DNA from: JBFWYO01 sp050186335
GTDB taxonomy: Bacteria; Pseudomonadota; Alphaproteobacteria; Bin65
Assembly: GCA_050186335.1 (NCBI GenBank)
Contig: JBFWYO010000035.1
Location: 1 to 43,009 of the forward strand
DNA: 43,009 nt
Direction of reading: 5' to 3'
Shown here: positions 1 to 7,560 of the stretch, one piece after another
Position numbering within the stretch: the first letter of the stretch is position 1
How the letters are laid out: each line of letters begins with the position of its first letter
Made by a program: the position numbers and the translations under genes
Notes under the pieces: model-generated
Database searches by the model: none
Seen by the model: the letters and a program-made list of their open reading frames with translations, nothing else
What the model was told of the DNA's origin: nothing

Positions 1-462
1 CACGGTCCCGGCGCCGGTCTTGGCCATTTCGTTGGCGCGCTGAAAATTGGCTTTCGAGAGGACGAGCGAGGCCTCGGCCTGCTTGAGCTGCGCCTCCCAT
101 TCCGACTTGTCCAGCTCGACCAGGATGTCGCCCTGTTTGACGCGTTCGCCTTCCTTGAAATTGATCGCGGCGATGCGGCCGGCGATCTCGGGCTTGATCA
201 ACACCGATTCGTTGGACAGCAGCGTGCCGACCGCCTGCACTTCGCGCCGCGCTTCCTTGACGGTGACCTTTTGCGCCTCGACCGGCACGGTCATGGCCAT
301 CATGTTCGGCGGCTGCTGGCCGGGCGCCGGCCCGCCGCGCATGAAGAAGAACCAATAGGCGCCGGCGACCATGGCCAGGAGCACCAAGGTTCCGACGGCA
401 TAGGTGCCGCGCGTCGATGGGGGACGCACGGGCGGGTGGGCATTGGGCTCGGTCATCGACAT
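1..462 (-). CDS. RND efflux periplasmic adaptor (HlyD/MFP family), N-terminal part
   Basis: The gene runs off the left edge; 154 codons are present. Adaptors of this family link an inner-membrane RND pump to an outer-membrane channel. The protein has a short polar N-terminus, one membrane anchor at about residues 22-41 (VGTLVLLAMVAGAYWFFFM), then a biotinyl/lipoyl-like hairpin half with the family phrase GRIAAINFKEGERVKQGDIL, followed by the start of the coiled-coil arm (WEAQLKQAEASL). ATG at 462 is used; ATG at 456 is an equal alternative and neither has a strong ribosome site. It is divergent from the GlcG-like gene. The cognate pump gene would lie beyond the left edge. The family call is firm; the transported compounds are unknown. 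Confidence 0.88.
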   Translation of the reverse strand, partial: MSMTEPNAHPPVRPPSTRGTYAVGTLVLLAMVAGAYWFFFMRGGPAPGQQPPNMMAMTVPVEAQKVTVKEARREVQAVGTLLSNESVLIKPEIAGRIAAINFKEGERVKQGDILVELDKSEWEAQLKQAEASLVLSKANFQRANEMAKTGAGTV

Positions 463-674
463 CTCGCGATTTATACGAACGCCGGTCCGGCGCGGCTCAC
501 CGGGTAGAACGTCATCAAATTGCAACGCCCGCTGGGGAGCGGGCGGCGGCACGTGGGGTTACATTAACACTGTTAACCTGTCAAGCCGGCACCCCGCGCC
601 GCGGGCTTGCTTGCCCCGTCCGTGCGGTCTTGGCTAAGGTCGCGACCTGCCACACAAACAAGAGGGGAACCGCC
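463..674. promoter_or_regulatory. Divergent promoter region with a 13-bp operator-like palindrome
   Basis: Between the divergent efflux-adaptor and GlcG-like genes lies a perfect palindrome at 564-576, TTAACA-C-TGTTAA. It is AT-rich against GC-rich surroundings and resembles operators bound by dimeric TetR/MarR-type regulators, which often control RND pumps. No regulator gene is visible in this window, so the assignment is inferred from position and symmetry only. Confidence 0.35.
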
Positions 675-1100
675 ATGGCCAAACTGACGCTCGAACAAGC
701 CAACAAAATAATTGAAGTCGCTTTTGCCAAAGGCAAGGAGATGGGACTGAAACCGCTCGCGGTCGCGGTGCTGGATGCCGGCGGCCAATTGCAGGCCTAT
801 CAGCGCCAGCACGGCGGCATTCTGCGCTTCGAGATCGCGTTCGGCAAAGCCTGGGGGTCGCTCGGCATGGGCCGTTCGTCGCGCGCGCTCGAGACGCTCG
901 CCAAGGAACGCCCGCATTTCATCCAGGCGGCGATCGCGGCCTCCGACGGGCGCCTGGTGCCGGTCGCCGGCGGCGTCCTGGTCAAGAGCAAGGACGGCGA
1001 GATCGTCGGCGCGATCGGCGTCAGCGGCGATACGTCGGACAACGACGAAACGGTCGGCGTGGCCGGCATTCAGGCCGCCGGTCTGGTCGCCGAAGTGTGA
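675..1100 (+). CDS. GlcG/HbpS family protein (DUF336)
   Basis: This 141-residue protein has the typical length of the GlcG/HbpS family. The family phrases are visible: PLAVAVLDAGGQLQAYQR near residue 30, the FGKAWGSLGMGRSSR stretch in the middle, and VPVAGGVLVKSKDGEIVGAIGVSG towards the end. Some family members bind haem or cobalamin-like cofactors, and others sit beside glycolate or aromatic catabolism genes with no known activity. ATG at 675 is preceded by a strong ribosome site (AGAGGGGA). Longer in-frame extensions upstream have no family similarity. There is no signal peptide. The specific function is not known. Confidence 0.88.
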   Translation: MAKLTLEQANKIIEVAFAKGKEMGLKPLAVAVLDAGGQLQAYQRQHGGILRFEIAFGKAWGSLGMGRSSRALETLAKERPHFIQAAIAASDGRLVPVAGGVLVKSKDGEIVGAIGVSGDTSDNDETVGVAGIQAAGLVAEV

Positions 1101-1198
1101 ACCAAAATTTACGATAGGGCGCGGGACGAGCGCCGCTTGGGACTAGCGCCACCTGGTGCGCAGATCCGGGGTCCATCGCAAAGGCGGAGAGAGCCTGG

Positions 1199-1230
1199 AT
1201 CCCGGCTCTACGCTGCGCTTCGGCCGGGAT
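1199..1230. repeat. Palindromic intergenic repeat, type B
   Basis: Arms ATCCCGGC (1199-1206) and GCCGGGAT (1223-1230) enclose a GC-rich loop. The sequence resembles dispersed REP-like palindromes common in alphaproteobacteria. It lies in the 238-bp gap between the GlcG-like gene and the 3' end of the acyl-CoA ligase gene and may act as a transcription end. Confidence 0.55.
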
Positions 1231-1248
1231 GACCAAACATTTGGGTGC

Positions 1249-1328
1249 CTCATGCTGAGCCTGTCGAAGCATGAGTTCTTGACGATCGCCGAACATCCTC
1301 AACCTTCGACAAGCGCAGGGTGAGGATG
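1249..1328. repeat. Two REP-like palindromes with the TCGA(C/A) core, type A
   Basis: Two imperfect palindromes of one family lie side by side. The first (1249-1275) has CTCATGCT/AGCATGAG arms. The second (1294-1328) has CATCCTCA/TGAGGATG arms. Both contain the CTTCGACA...GCTCAG-like core (or its complement) seen again at 3561-3638, 9309-9398 and 11784-11812. They sit immediately downstream of the acyl-CoA ligase gene, so they probably also end its transcript. Confidence 0.7.
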
Positions 1329-1338
1329 TTTTTCCTGA

Positions 1339-2967
1339 TTACCCGACCTTGCGTTTTTCCCAGTTCCAGTTCTTGAAGCGGTCGCGCAGCGACAGTTTTT
1401 GGAACTTGCCAGTCGAGGTTTTCGGAATCTCGTCGATGAACACGACGGCTTCCGGCAGCCACCATTTGGCGAATTTGAACTGCAGATGCTTGATCAGCTC
1501 GTCCTCGGTCACCTTCTTGCCGGGACGCAGCACGACGCAGGCGAGCGGGCGCTCGGTCCATTTCTCGTGCGGCACCGCGATCACCGCCGCTTCGGCGATG
1601 GCCGGGTGGCCCATCAGCGCGTTCTCCAGATCGACCGAGCTGATCCATTCGCCGCCCGATTTTATGAGATCCTTGGTGCGGTCGGTGATGCGGACATAAC
1701 CTTCCTCGTCGATCGTCACCACGTCGCCGGTCTTGAACCAGCCGTCCGCCGTCCAGCGGTCGTCGGCCTCCGGAAAGTTGTAATAGCTGCGCGCGATCCA
1801 CGGTCCGCGCACCTGCAGCTCGCCCATGCTGTCGCCGTCCCACGGGCATGCGCCGTCGTCGCCGATCACGCGGACGTCGACGAACGGCGCCTGCAATCCC
1901 TGGGTCGAGCGATAGACATATTGTTCGTCGGCCGTCTGCTCCTGCAGATGCGGCTTGAGGTGCGCGACCGTGCCGAGCGGCGACATTTCCGTCATGCCCC
2001 AGGCGTGCACCGTGGTGATGCCGTATTTGTCGAACTGCTGGATCATCGCCGGCGGAGCGGCCGAGCCGCCGACCACCGTGCGCATTTTCGGGTGCAGCTT
2101 CCACTTGCCGGGGTTGGCTTCGAGCGCCTGGAGGATCGCCATCCAGATGGTCGGCACGCCGCCGGCCAGGGTGACTTGCTCCTGGGCCGCCAGATCGAGC
2201 AGGTTGATCGCATCCAGATGCGGGCCCGGGAACGCGAGCTTGGCGCCGCTGAGCACTGCGGCGTAGGGCATGCCCCAGGCGTTGGCGTGGAACATCGGCA
2301 CGACCGGCATCACCGTATCGGTCATCGACACGGCCAGCATATCGACCGTGCAGGCGGCCATCGAATGCAGCACCATCGAGCGATGCGAATAGATCACGCC
2401 CTTCGGCTTGCCGGTGGTGCCGCTGGTGTAGCACATGGCCATGCCGTCGCTTTCGTCGATCTCGGGATACTGGAACTTGCCGGGCGCGGTCTTGAGAAAA
2501 TCTTCGTAGCTGAGCAGGCCCTTGGGCAGCGGCGCGCCCGAGAACGGCACCACGATCACGCGCTCGAGCTTGGCCTTGTCCTTGAATTTCTCGTACAGCG
2601 GCAGCAGCACGTCGTCGACGATCAGGAACCGATCCTCGGCGTGGCTGGCGATGTAGCCGATATCGTCCGGATGCAAACGCAGGTTGAGCGTATGCAAAAT
2701 GCCGCCGGCGATCGGCACGCCCATATAGGCCTCGAGATGCACGCTGTGGTTCCAGCACAGGGTGGCGACGCGGTCGCCCTTCTTCAGGCCGGCCTTCTGC
2801 AAGGCTTCCGCCAGCGCGCGGGCGCGCGTGTACATCTCGCCGTAATTGGTCCGATGCAGCGTTTTGTCGGGCTTGCGGGTGACGATGGCGACATTCGAGA
2901 ACAGGGCGCGTGACCGCTCCATCAAATGAACCATGGTGAGCGGGTAATTCATCATCGTGCTGTGCAT
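1339..2967 (-). CDS. Fatty acyl-CoA ligase (AMP-binding enzyme)
   Basis: This 542-residue adenylate-forming enzyme has the length of medium/long-chain acyl-CoA synthetases. It would activate a carboxylic acid with ATP and CoA through an acyl-adenylate. Visible motifs are the P-loop-like YTSGTTGKPKG (residues 180-190), the WGMTE motif in the middle, the hinge region GWFKTGD...GYVRITDRTKDLIKSGGEW near residues 410-445, and the C-terminal PKTSTGKFQK with the adenylation lysine. The overall pattern resembles AlkK/FadD-like enzymes rather than acetyl-CoA synthetase. ATG at 2967 follows a clear GGGAGG site. The substrate cannot be read from sequence. It stands alone on the minus strand, about 120 bp downstream of the rhodanese gene. 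Confidence 0.9.
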   Translation of the reverse strand: MHSTMMNYPLTMVHLMERSRALFSNVAIVTRKPDKTLHRTNYGEMYTRARALAEALQKAGLKKGDRVATLCWNHSVHLEAYMGVPIAGGILHTLNLRLHPDDIGYIASHAEDRFLIVDDVLLPLYEKFKDKAKLERVIVVPFSGAPLPKGLLSYEDFLKTAPGKFQYPEIDESDGMAMCYTSGTTGKPKGVIYSHRSMVLHSMAACTVDMLAVSMTDTVMPVVPMFHANAWGMPYAAVLSGAKLAFPGPHLDAINLLDLAAQEQVTLAGGVPTIWMAILQALEANPGKWKLHPKMRTVVGGSAAPPAMIQQFDKYGITTVHAWGMTEMSPLGTVAHLKPHLQEQTADEQYVYRSTQGLQAPFVDVRVIGDDGACPWDGDSMGELQVRGPWIARSYYNFPEADDRWTADGWFKTGDVVTIDEEGYVRITDRTKDLIKSGGEWISSVDLENALMGHPAIAEAAVIAVPHEKWTERPLACVVLRPGKKVTEDELIKHLQFKFAKWWLPEAVVFIDEIPKTSTGKFQKLSLRDRFKNWNWEKRKVG

Positions 2968-3090
2968 TCAGCGCCTCCCGGCCGCGGTCGTGTGGGTGAT
3001 TGCCGATCAGTATAGCAAAGCCGATTCGCGGCGCTAGCGCCGCAGCGCCGCACCGCTCGCAATCCCGCTCGGTTGGCGTTCCGCGATGCC

Positions 3091-3540
3091 TCAGGCGGCG
3101 GGCTTGCCGGCGGGCGGCGGATCCTTCTTTTCGACCGGTCCGCCGGCCTTGCGCCAGGCGTCGAAGCCGCCTTCCATGTGCGCGATGGGCGCCAGGCCCA
3201 TGTCGTGCACCGTCTTGGCGGTCAGCGCCGAGCGCAGCCCGCCGGCGCAGAAGAAGATGAACTTCTTGCCGCTGTCGAAGAAATCCTTGAAGTAGGGGCT
3301 GTCCGGGTCGACCCAGAATTCGACCATGCCGCGCGGCACGTGAATGGCGCCGGGCATCGCGCCGTCGCGCCACAGTTCGCGGATGTCGCGAATATCGATC
3401 ATCTGCACGTTGGGATCGCCCTTGAGCGCCATGACCTGCTCGACGGAGAGATTCTCGATCGCCGCGCGCGCCTCGGCGACCATCTGCTTGATGCCTTTTT
3501 TCAGCTTGAGTTTGACGGGCTTCTTGGCGGCGTCGGCCAT
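3091..3540 (-). CDS. Rhodanese-domain protein
   Basis: This 149-residue cytoplasmic protein holds a single rhodanese domain. The fold signature runs from MIDIRD (about residues 47-52) through AMPGAIHVPRG to the active-site loop FFCAGGLRSAL with Cys98, then the terminal HMEGGFDAWRKAGGPV. Rhodaneses carry sulfane sulfur as a cysteine persulfide; the acceptor here is unknown. The N-terminus is lysine-rich and the last 13 residues are Pro/Lys-rich. ATG at 3540 has a GGAG site; a longer frame to 3582 starts inside a repeat and is rejected. It lies upstream of the acyl-CoA ligase on the same strand and may be cotranscribed with it. Confidence 0.88.
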   Translation of the reverse strand: MADAAKKPVKLKLKKGIKQMVAEARAAIENLSVEQVMALKGDPNVQMIDIRDIRELWRDGAMPGAIHVPRGMVEFWVDPDSPYFKDFFDSGKKFIFFCAGGLRSALTAKTVHDMGLAPIAHMEGGFDAWRKAGGPVEKKDPPPAGKPAA

Positions 3541-3560
3541 GATGATCTCCGATTGAGTCC

Positions 3561-3638
3561 CATGCCGAGCGTGTCGAGGCATGAGTCGTTGGACAGTATG
3601 GGCTCAGCCTTCGATCCTTCGACAAGCTCAGGACAGGC
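3561..3638. repeat. REP-like palindrome pair, type A
   Basis: CATGCCGAGCGTGTCGAGGCATG (from 3561) and the half-decayed CCTTCGACAAGCTCAGGACAGG (to 3638) belong to the same family as the elements at 1249-1328. They fill the gap between the rhodanese start and the 3' end of the HpaB-family gene. Confidence 0.6.
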
Positions 3639-3662
3639 TAAGCTCTGGATGAAGAGCCGTCC

Positions 3663-5207
3663 CTAGCTCCGGTTGTTGCGGCGCAGGCTGGGCGGCAGCT
3701 CCGGCACCTGGCAGCCGGTCGGGCAGCAGCGGCCGGGTTGGTCGGTCGGTTTCTGCGTCGTATCGGCCGCCAACACGCCGCGGTCCAGCAGGCGCTCGAC
3801 CAGCGCCACCTTATCCTGCGTCGGGTAGTTCCGGAAGATTTCCATCTTCATGGCTTCGGGCGAACCGCCGCCGTGCAGACTGATCATCGAATACCAGGCG
3901 CCGGTGTGCGAGGCGGTGAGGTCCTCCATGAAGCGCGCGACTTCGGCGCGCTGCTTGTACGGAATATCCGCCCGGCCGCGCAGCGTTTCCATGATCGAGC
4001 CGGCGGTCTCCGGATTGTGGTCCTCGTCCGGCCCCGGCAGCGCGACGACCAGCCCGCCGGAGACGTAATGGGCGATGCGGTGCATGTCGTATATTTGAGT
4101 CGCCAGCAGCAGCTTGCCGATATTGGAGAACACGGGTTCGGGCTCGATATTGCCGGCGACATCCATGAGGCCATACACCGAAGCCGCGACGCCGCAGGCG
4201 AAGAAGCCTTCGACGATCTTGATCAGATCCACCATCTGCTCGCGCAGATGCGGGATCTCGCGTGCGTTCAACCCGTTCGCCTCCATCATCAGCGCGCCGG
4301 CGCCGATCAGCAGATCGCCGAAGCCGGCGCGCGCACCGACACAGGAATGCCGATGGTGCGTGGCATAGGTGCGGGTGAGAAATTCGCTGTGCTGCCATTC
4401 GCCGTTCAGGAAGACCCTTTCGTGCGGCACGAACACGTCGTCGAAGAAGTACGCGCCGAGCGATTGCCCGTACTTGCCGCTGAACTTGGCGGCACTTTCG
4501 CCGGGCCGGCCTGCGGGCCGTGCGGAGATCGTCACCCCCTTGGCATCGAGCGGCACCGCGCAGGCGACCGCGAAATCCTTGTCCTCGGCCACCATGTTGC
4601 GGCACGGCAGGACGAGAATTTCATGCATGTACGGCGCACCGGTGACGATCGCCTTGGTGCCCGAAATCACGATCCCGTCGGCGCGGCGCTCCTTCACATG
4701 GAGGTACGACGATTTCACCTCCTGCTCATGCGGGCGCCTGGAGCGGTCGCCCTTGCCGTCGGTCATCGCGATCGCGGTCGAAAGATCTTCGTCCTGCACA
4801 TAGTGCATGTAGTTGACGAAGCGCTGGTGATATTCGGTGCCGTGCTCCTGGTCGATCCGGTGCGTGGCCTGATAGAGCGCGTTGAACGCGTCCATCGTCA
4901 GATAGCGCTGCGCGCACCCGGTTTCCTGGCACAGCAGGCGCACGGCTTCGAGCTTCGCCAGCAGGTCCGACGACGTCACGTTGATGTGCATCATGCGGTT
5001 GACGTCTTTGCCGCTGGTGTGCTGCCGGGCGACCAGCAGCGGCCGGTATTCGTTGCGCAGCGCGTAATCGTAGGTGACGCCCATAGCGGCGATGCCCGGC
5101 GCCAGGCTCGGCTCGTCGGCGAGGCTCTCCACCTTGCGCCCGTTCACGTACAGATTGGGCTTCAGCCGGCGCAGCGATTCCCGATAATCGGCCGCGGACA
5201 TGAACAT
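3663..5207 (-). CDS. HpaB-family protein (4-hydroxyphenylacetate 3-hydroxylase / 4-hydroxybutyryl-CoA dehydratase superfamily)
   Basis: This 514-residue protein belongs to the acyl-CoA-dehydrogenase-like HpaB family. Family phrases are DYRESLRRLKPNLYVNGRKV at the N-terminus, the central GAYFFDDVFVPHERVF, and HRHSCVGARAGFGDLLIGAG. The family includes FADH2-dependent phenol hydroxylases and the [4Fe-4S]-containing 4-hydroxybutyryl-CoA dehydratase. As I recall, the dehydratase uses a CxxxC pair and a His-x6-Cys motif. Here the matching places read CAQRY and HRHSCVGA, so a full cluster-ligand set seems absent, which favours the flavin-monooxygenase type. ATG at 5207 follows a GGGAGG site. The C-terminal tail has an unusual Cys/Pro-rich stretch. 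It is divergent from the SDR, 64 bp away. Confidence 0.8.
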   Translation of the reverse strand: MFMSAADYRESLRRLKPNLYVNGRKVESLADEPSLAPGIAAMGVTYDYALRNEYRPLLVARQHTSGKDVNRMMHINVTSSDLLAKLEAVRLLCQETGCAQRYLTMDAFNALYQATHRIDQEHGTEYHQRFVNYMHYVQDEDLSTAIAMTDGKGDRSRRPHEQEVKSSYLHVKERRADGIVISGTKAIVTGAPYMHEILVLPCRNMVAEDKDFAVACAVPLDAKGVTISARPAGRPGESAAKFSGKYGQSLGAYFFDDVFVPHERVFLNGEWQHSEFLTRTYATHHRHSCVGARAGFGDLLIGAGALMMEANGLNAREIPHLREQMVDLIKIVEGFFACGVAASVYGLMDVAGNIEPEPVFSNIGKLLLATQIYDMHRIAHYVSGGLVVALPGPDEDHNPETAGSIMETLRGRADIPYKQRAEVARFMEDLTASHTGAWYSMISLHGGGSPEAMKMEIFRNYPTQDKVALVERLLDRGVLAADTTQKPTDQPGRCCPTGCQVPELPPSLRRNNRS

Positions 5208-5271
5208 TGGCGGTGCCTCCCATTTGCCCTTACGTTAGGCGAAAATGCGCAACCGTACCAAGGGGATTGCC

Positions 5272-6081
5272 ATGGGAGAACGCTTGCTGGGCCGCGTCGC
5301 CATCGTCACCGGCGCGGGATCGATCGGGCCGGGCTGGGGTAACGGCAAGGCCGCCGCCGTGCTGTTCGCGCGCGAGGGCGCCAAAGTGTTGGCGCTCGAC
5401 CGTCGCCTCGACGCGGCCGAAGAAACCGCACAAATCATCAAACGCGAAGGCGGCGTGTGCACGGCGCATGCCTGCGACGTCAGCAAATCCGACCAGGTCA
5501 AAGCCTCCGTCGATCAGTGCCTGCATGAATTCGGCCGCGTCGACATCCTGCACAACAATGTCGGCATCGCCGAACTGGGCGGGCCGGTCGAACTCAGCGA
5601 AGCGGCATGGGACAAGGTGCTTGCGGTCAATCTCACCAGCATGTTCCTGACCTGCAAGCACGTGCTGCCGATCATGGTGCGGCAAGGGAAGGGCGCCATC
5701 GTCAACATCGCCTCGATCGCCGGGATCCGCTGGTCGGGCGTGCCGTATATTTCCTACAGCACCACGAAGGGCGCCATCCTGCCGTTCACGCGCTCGATCG
5801 CGCTCGAATACGCCAAGCAGGGCATCCGCGCGAATTCCATCCTTCCCGGCCTGATGAACACGCCGATGGTGCACCAGGCCAATATCACCGGGGCCTATGC
5901 CGGCAACGCGCACGACGAGGACGAAATGGTCCGCAAGCGCGACGCGCAATGCCCGACCGGCAAGATGGGCGACGCCTGGGACGTCGCCTACGCGGCCTTG
6001 TTTCTGGCCTCGGACGAAGCAAAGTACATTACCGGCGCCGAGTTGGTCGTCGACGGCGGGTTGACGTGCAAAGTGGTCTGA
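5272..6081 (+). CDS. Short-chain dehydrogenase/reductase
   Basis: This 269-residue NAD(P)-dependent oxidoreductase of the classical SDR type has the nucleotide loop TGAGSIGPGWGNG (residues 13-25), a longer and more glycine-rich version than the usual TGxxxGIG. It also has NNVG (95-98), Ser148, Tyr162 and Lys166 (YSTTK), and the expected Asn120. The acidic residue after beta-2 (LALD) suggests NAD preference. ATG at 5272 has an AGGGG site. It is divergently paired with the HpaB-family gene, which hints at a shared catabolic pathway for a hydroxylated or CoA-linked substrate; this is context inference only. Confidence 0.9.
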   Translation: MGERLLGRVAIVTGAGSIGPGWGNGKAAAVLFAREGAKVLALDRRLDAAEETAQIIKREGGVCTAHACDVSKSDQVKASVDQCLHEFGRVDILHNNVGIAELGGPVELSEAAWDKVLAVNLTSMFLTCKHVLPIMVRQGKGAIVNIASIAGIRWSGVPYISYSTTKGAILPFTRSIALEYAKQGIRANSILPGLMNTPMVHQANITGAYAGNAHDEDEMVRKRDAQCPTGKMGDAWDVAYAALFLASDEAKYITGAELVVDGGLTCKVV

Positions 6082-6111
6082 CCGAACAATCATCCCGATA
6101 GGAATTCCCTC

Positions 6112-6597
6112 ATGCCTTCCTTCGATATCGTCTCCAAGACCGACTTGGCCGAAGTCGACAACGCGCTCGCCGGCATGATGCGCGAGATCGGCACGCGCTT
6201 CGATTTCAAGGGCAGCCAGTCGAAGATCGAGCGCAAGGACGATACGCTGACGCTGCACGCCGACGACAAGATGAAGCTCAAGCAGATGCACGAGCTGCTC
6301 AAGGGCTACATGACGCGCCGCAAGCTCGATGCCGGCGCGCTCGATTTCAAGGACGAGGAGCAGGCGAGCGGCAATTCGATCCGCCAGATCGTCATGATCA
6401 AGCAGGGCATCGACAAGGAACTCGCCAAGCAGATCGTCAAGGCGATCAAGGACAGCAAGCTCAAGGTGCAGGCCGCGATCCAGGGCACCGAACTGCGCAT
6501 CACCGGCAAGAAGCGCGACGATCTGCAGGATGCGATCCAACTGGTGCGCGGGCTCAAGATCACGCAGCCGCTGCAATACGTGAACTTCCGGGACTGA
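6112..6597 (+). CDS. yajQ: YajQ family nucleotide-binding protein
   Basis: The 161-residue length and sequence match YajQ (DUF520) throughout: MPSFDIVSKTDLAEVDNAL at the start, RFDFKGSQSKIE near residue 30, the central VMIKQGIDKELAKQIVK, and the C-terminal QLVRGLKITQPLQYVNFRD. The family has two RNA-binding-like alpha/beta domains, and members in Xanthomonas have been reported to bind cyclic di-GMP. It starts 30 bp after the SDR stop on the same strand and could be cotranscribed. Nothing is missing compared with the family. Confidence 0.95.
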   Translation: MPSFDIVSKTDLAEVDNALAGMMREIGTRFDFKGSQSKIERKDDTLTLHADDKMKLKQMHELLKGYMTRRKLDAGALDFKDEEQASGNSIRQIVMIKQGIDKELAKQIVKAIKDSKLKVQAAIQGTELRITGKKRDDLQDAIQLVRGLKITQPLQYVNFRD

Positions 6598-6599
6598 AC

Positions 6600-6643
6600 A
6601 ATCTCCTCTATAAATACATACAACGCATGCACATAAGGAGATT
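6600..6643 (+). promoter_or_regulatory. Possible hairpin masking the ribosome site of the VOC gene
   Basis: AATCTCCT (6600-6607) is the exact complement of AGGAGATT (6636-6643). The latter contains the ribosome site of the next gene (ATG at 6647). The 28-base loop is AU-rich. Pairing would hide the ribosome site, as in simple RNA thermometers or trans-regulated leaders. It begins right after the yajQ stop codon. Function is inferred. Confidence 0.35.
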
Positions 6644-6646
6644 TCC

Positions 6647-7015
6647 ATGATCGATCATACCGGTCTCCAGGTCAGCGACCTGGCCAAGGCGAAAAGTTTT
6701 TACCGCGCCGCCCTAGCGCCGCTCGGCTACGGGCTGCTGCGCGAGTTCGGCGACATGGCGGCGGGCTTCGGCGTGGCGCCCAAGCCGGATTTCTGGGTCG
6801 CCGCCGGCACGCCGAACATCCCGCGCATGCACATCGCGTTCCGCGCCAAGGACCGCGCCATGGTCGACGCGTTCTATAAAGCCGCGCTCGCCGCCGGCGG
6901 CCGGGACAACGGCGCACCCGGCACGCGCGCGCATTACCATCCGGCCTATTACGGCGCCTTCGTGCTCGACCCCGACGGCCACAACATCGAAGCCGTGTGC
7001 CACGACCCGCCGTGA
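6647..7015 (+). CDS. VOC-superfamily (glyoxalase/bleomycin-resistance-like) protein
   Basis: This 122-residue protein is a single vicinal-oxygen-chelate module pair. It begins MIDHTGLQVSDLAKAKSFYR with the usual first metal-ligand histidine (His4), and has HIAFRAKDRAMVDAFYKAAL at the start of the second half and the terminal VLDPDGHNIEAVCH. Such small VOC proteins bind a divalent metal and act in isomerisation, ring cleavage or resistance; the substrate is unknown. ATG at 6647 has a strong but possibly sequestered ribosome site (AAGGAGA). The repeat array starts 14 bases after the stop codon. Confidence 0.88.
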   Translation: MIDHTGLQVSDLAKAKSFYRAALAPLGYGLLREFGDMAAGFGVAPKPDFWVAAGTPNIPRMHIAFRAKDRAMVDAFYKAALAAGGRDNGAPGTRAHYHPAYYGAFVLDPDGHNIEAVCHDPP

Positions 7016-7227
7016 GGCCTTCTCAAGACCTCATCCCGAGTGATCGCGCAGCGATCGTATCGAGGGATGGGCGGCAGGCACGGTGCTCACCTCGCGTATC
7101 GGCCGCACCCTTCGATACGCGCGTCGCTCGCGCCGCGCACTCAGGGTGAGGCCTGCTTCTTGGTTTCAACCTCAGCCCGAGTGATCGCGCAGCGATCGTA
7201 TCGAGGGATGGGCAACACGCACGGTGC

Positions 7228-7560
7228 GCAGGCGGGAATCGTCATGGCCTTCGTATATATGCTGAAATGCCGCGACGGCAGTTTCTACGTCGGCTCGACG
7301 CGCACTTCTTTGGCAGCGCGTGTCGCCGAACACAACGCCGGCACGTTCGGCGGTTACACGGCGCGTTTCAGGCCGGTCGAACTGGTTTGGCAGCAGGAGT
7401 TCGCTCAAGTCACCGATGCAATCGCCGCTGAGCGCCAGTTGAAAGGCTGGTCCCGGGCGAAGAAGCAGGCCTTGGCGGACGGCAAGTGGGACGAACTGAA
7501 ACTGCTCGCCAAGAAGGATTTTTCGTCAAGCTAGTCTGACCGCGTTTTCCGGGCTGTTTA
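7228..7560 (+). mobile_element. GIY-YIG cassette inserted inside a repeat unit
   Basis: Unit 1 of the array reads CACGGTGC-TCACCTCGCGTATCGG without interruption. In unit 2 the left part ends at CACGGTGC (7227) and the right part resumes with CCACCCCGCGTATCGG (7561). Between them lie 333 bp that hold a single GIY-YIG gene with 16 bases before it and 26 after. No terminal inverted repeats or clear target duplication are visible. The arrangement looks like a site-specific insertion, or like a parental element carrying the gene from which shorter units derive. Confidence 0.5.
7244..7534 (+). CDS. GIY-YIG nuclease-domain protein
   Basis: This 96-residue single-domain protein belongs to the small UvrC-like GIY-YIG family. 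The motif is VYMLKCRDGSFYVGS (Tyr5, then YVG at 15-17), followed by Arg26, His30 (RVAEHNAG) and Glu63 in AAERQLKGWSRAKKQAL, which are the expected catalytic or metal-binding positions. ATG at 7244 is chosen because the domain starts there; the open frame running upstream to 7040 only translates the palindromic repeats. Small GIY-YIG proteins are poorly characterised. Here the gene is embedded in a repeat unit, suggesting a role in repeat movement, maintenance or cleavage. That role is inferred. Confidence 0.88.
   Translation: MAFVYMLKCRDGSFYVGSTRTSLAARVAEHNAGTFGGYTARFRPVELVWQQEFAQVTDAIAAERQLKGWSRAKKQALADGKWDELKLLAKKDFSSS

Noticed and set aside
1250..3625. 791-codon open frame covering the acyl-CoA ligase and rhodanese genes in another frame
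   Set aside because: Arg/Gly/Ala-rich shadow of two well-recognised genes; no family similarity.
7040..7534. Longer GIY-YIG protein starting in the repeats
   Set aside because: The first 68 codons translate palindromic repeat DNA; domain similarity begins exactly at the ATG at 7244.
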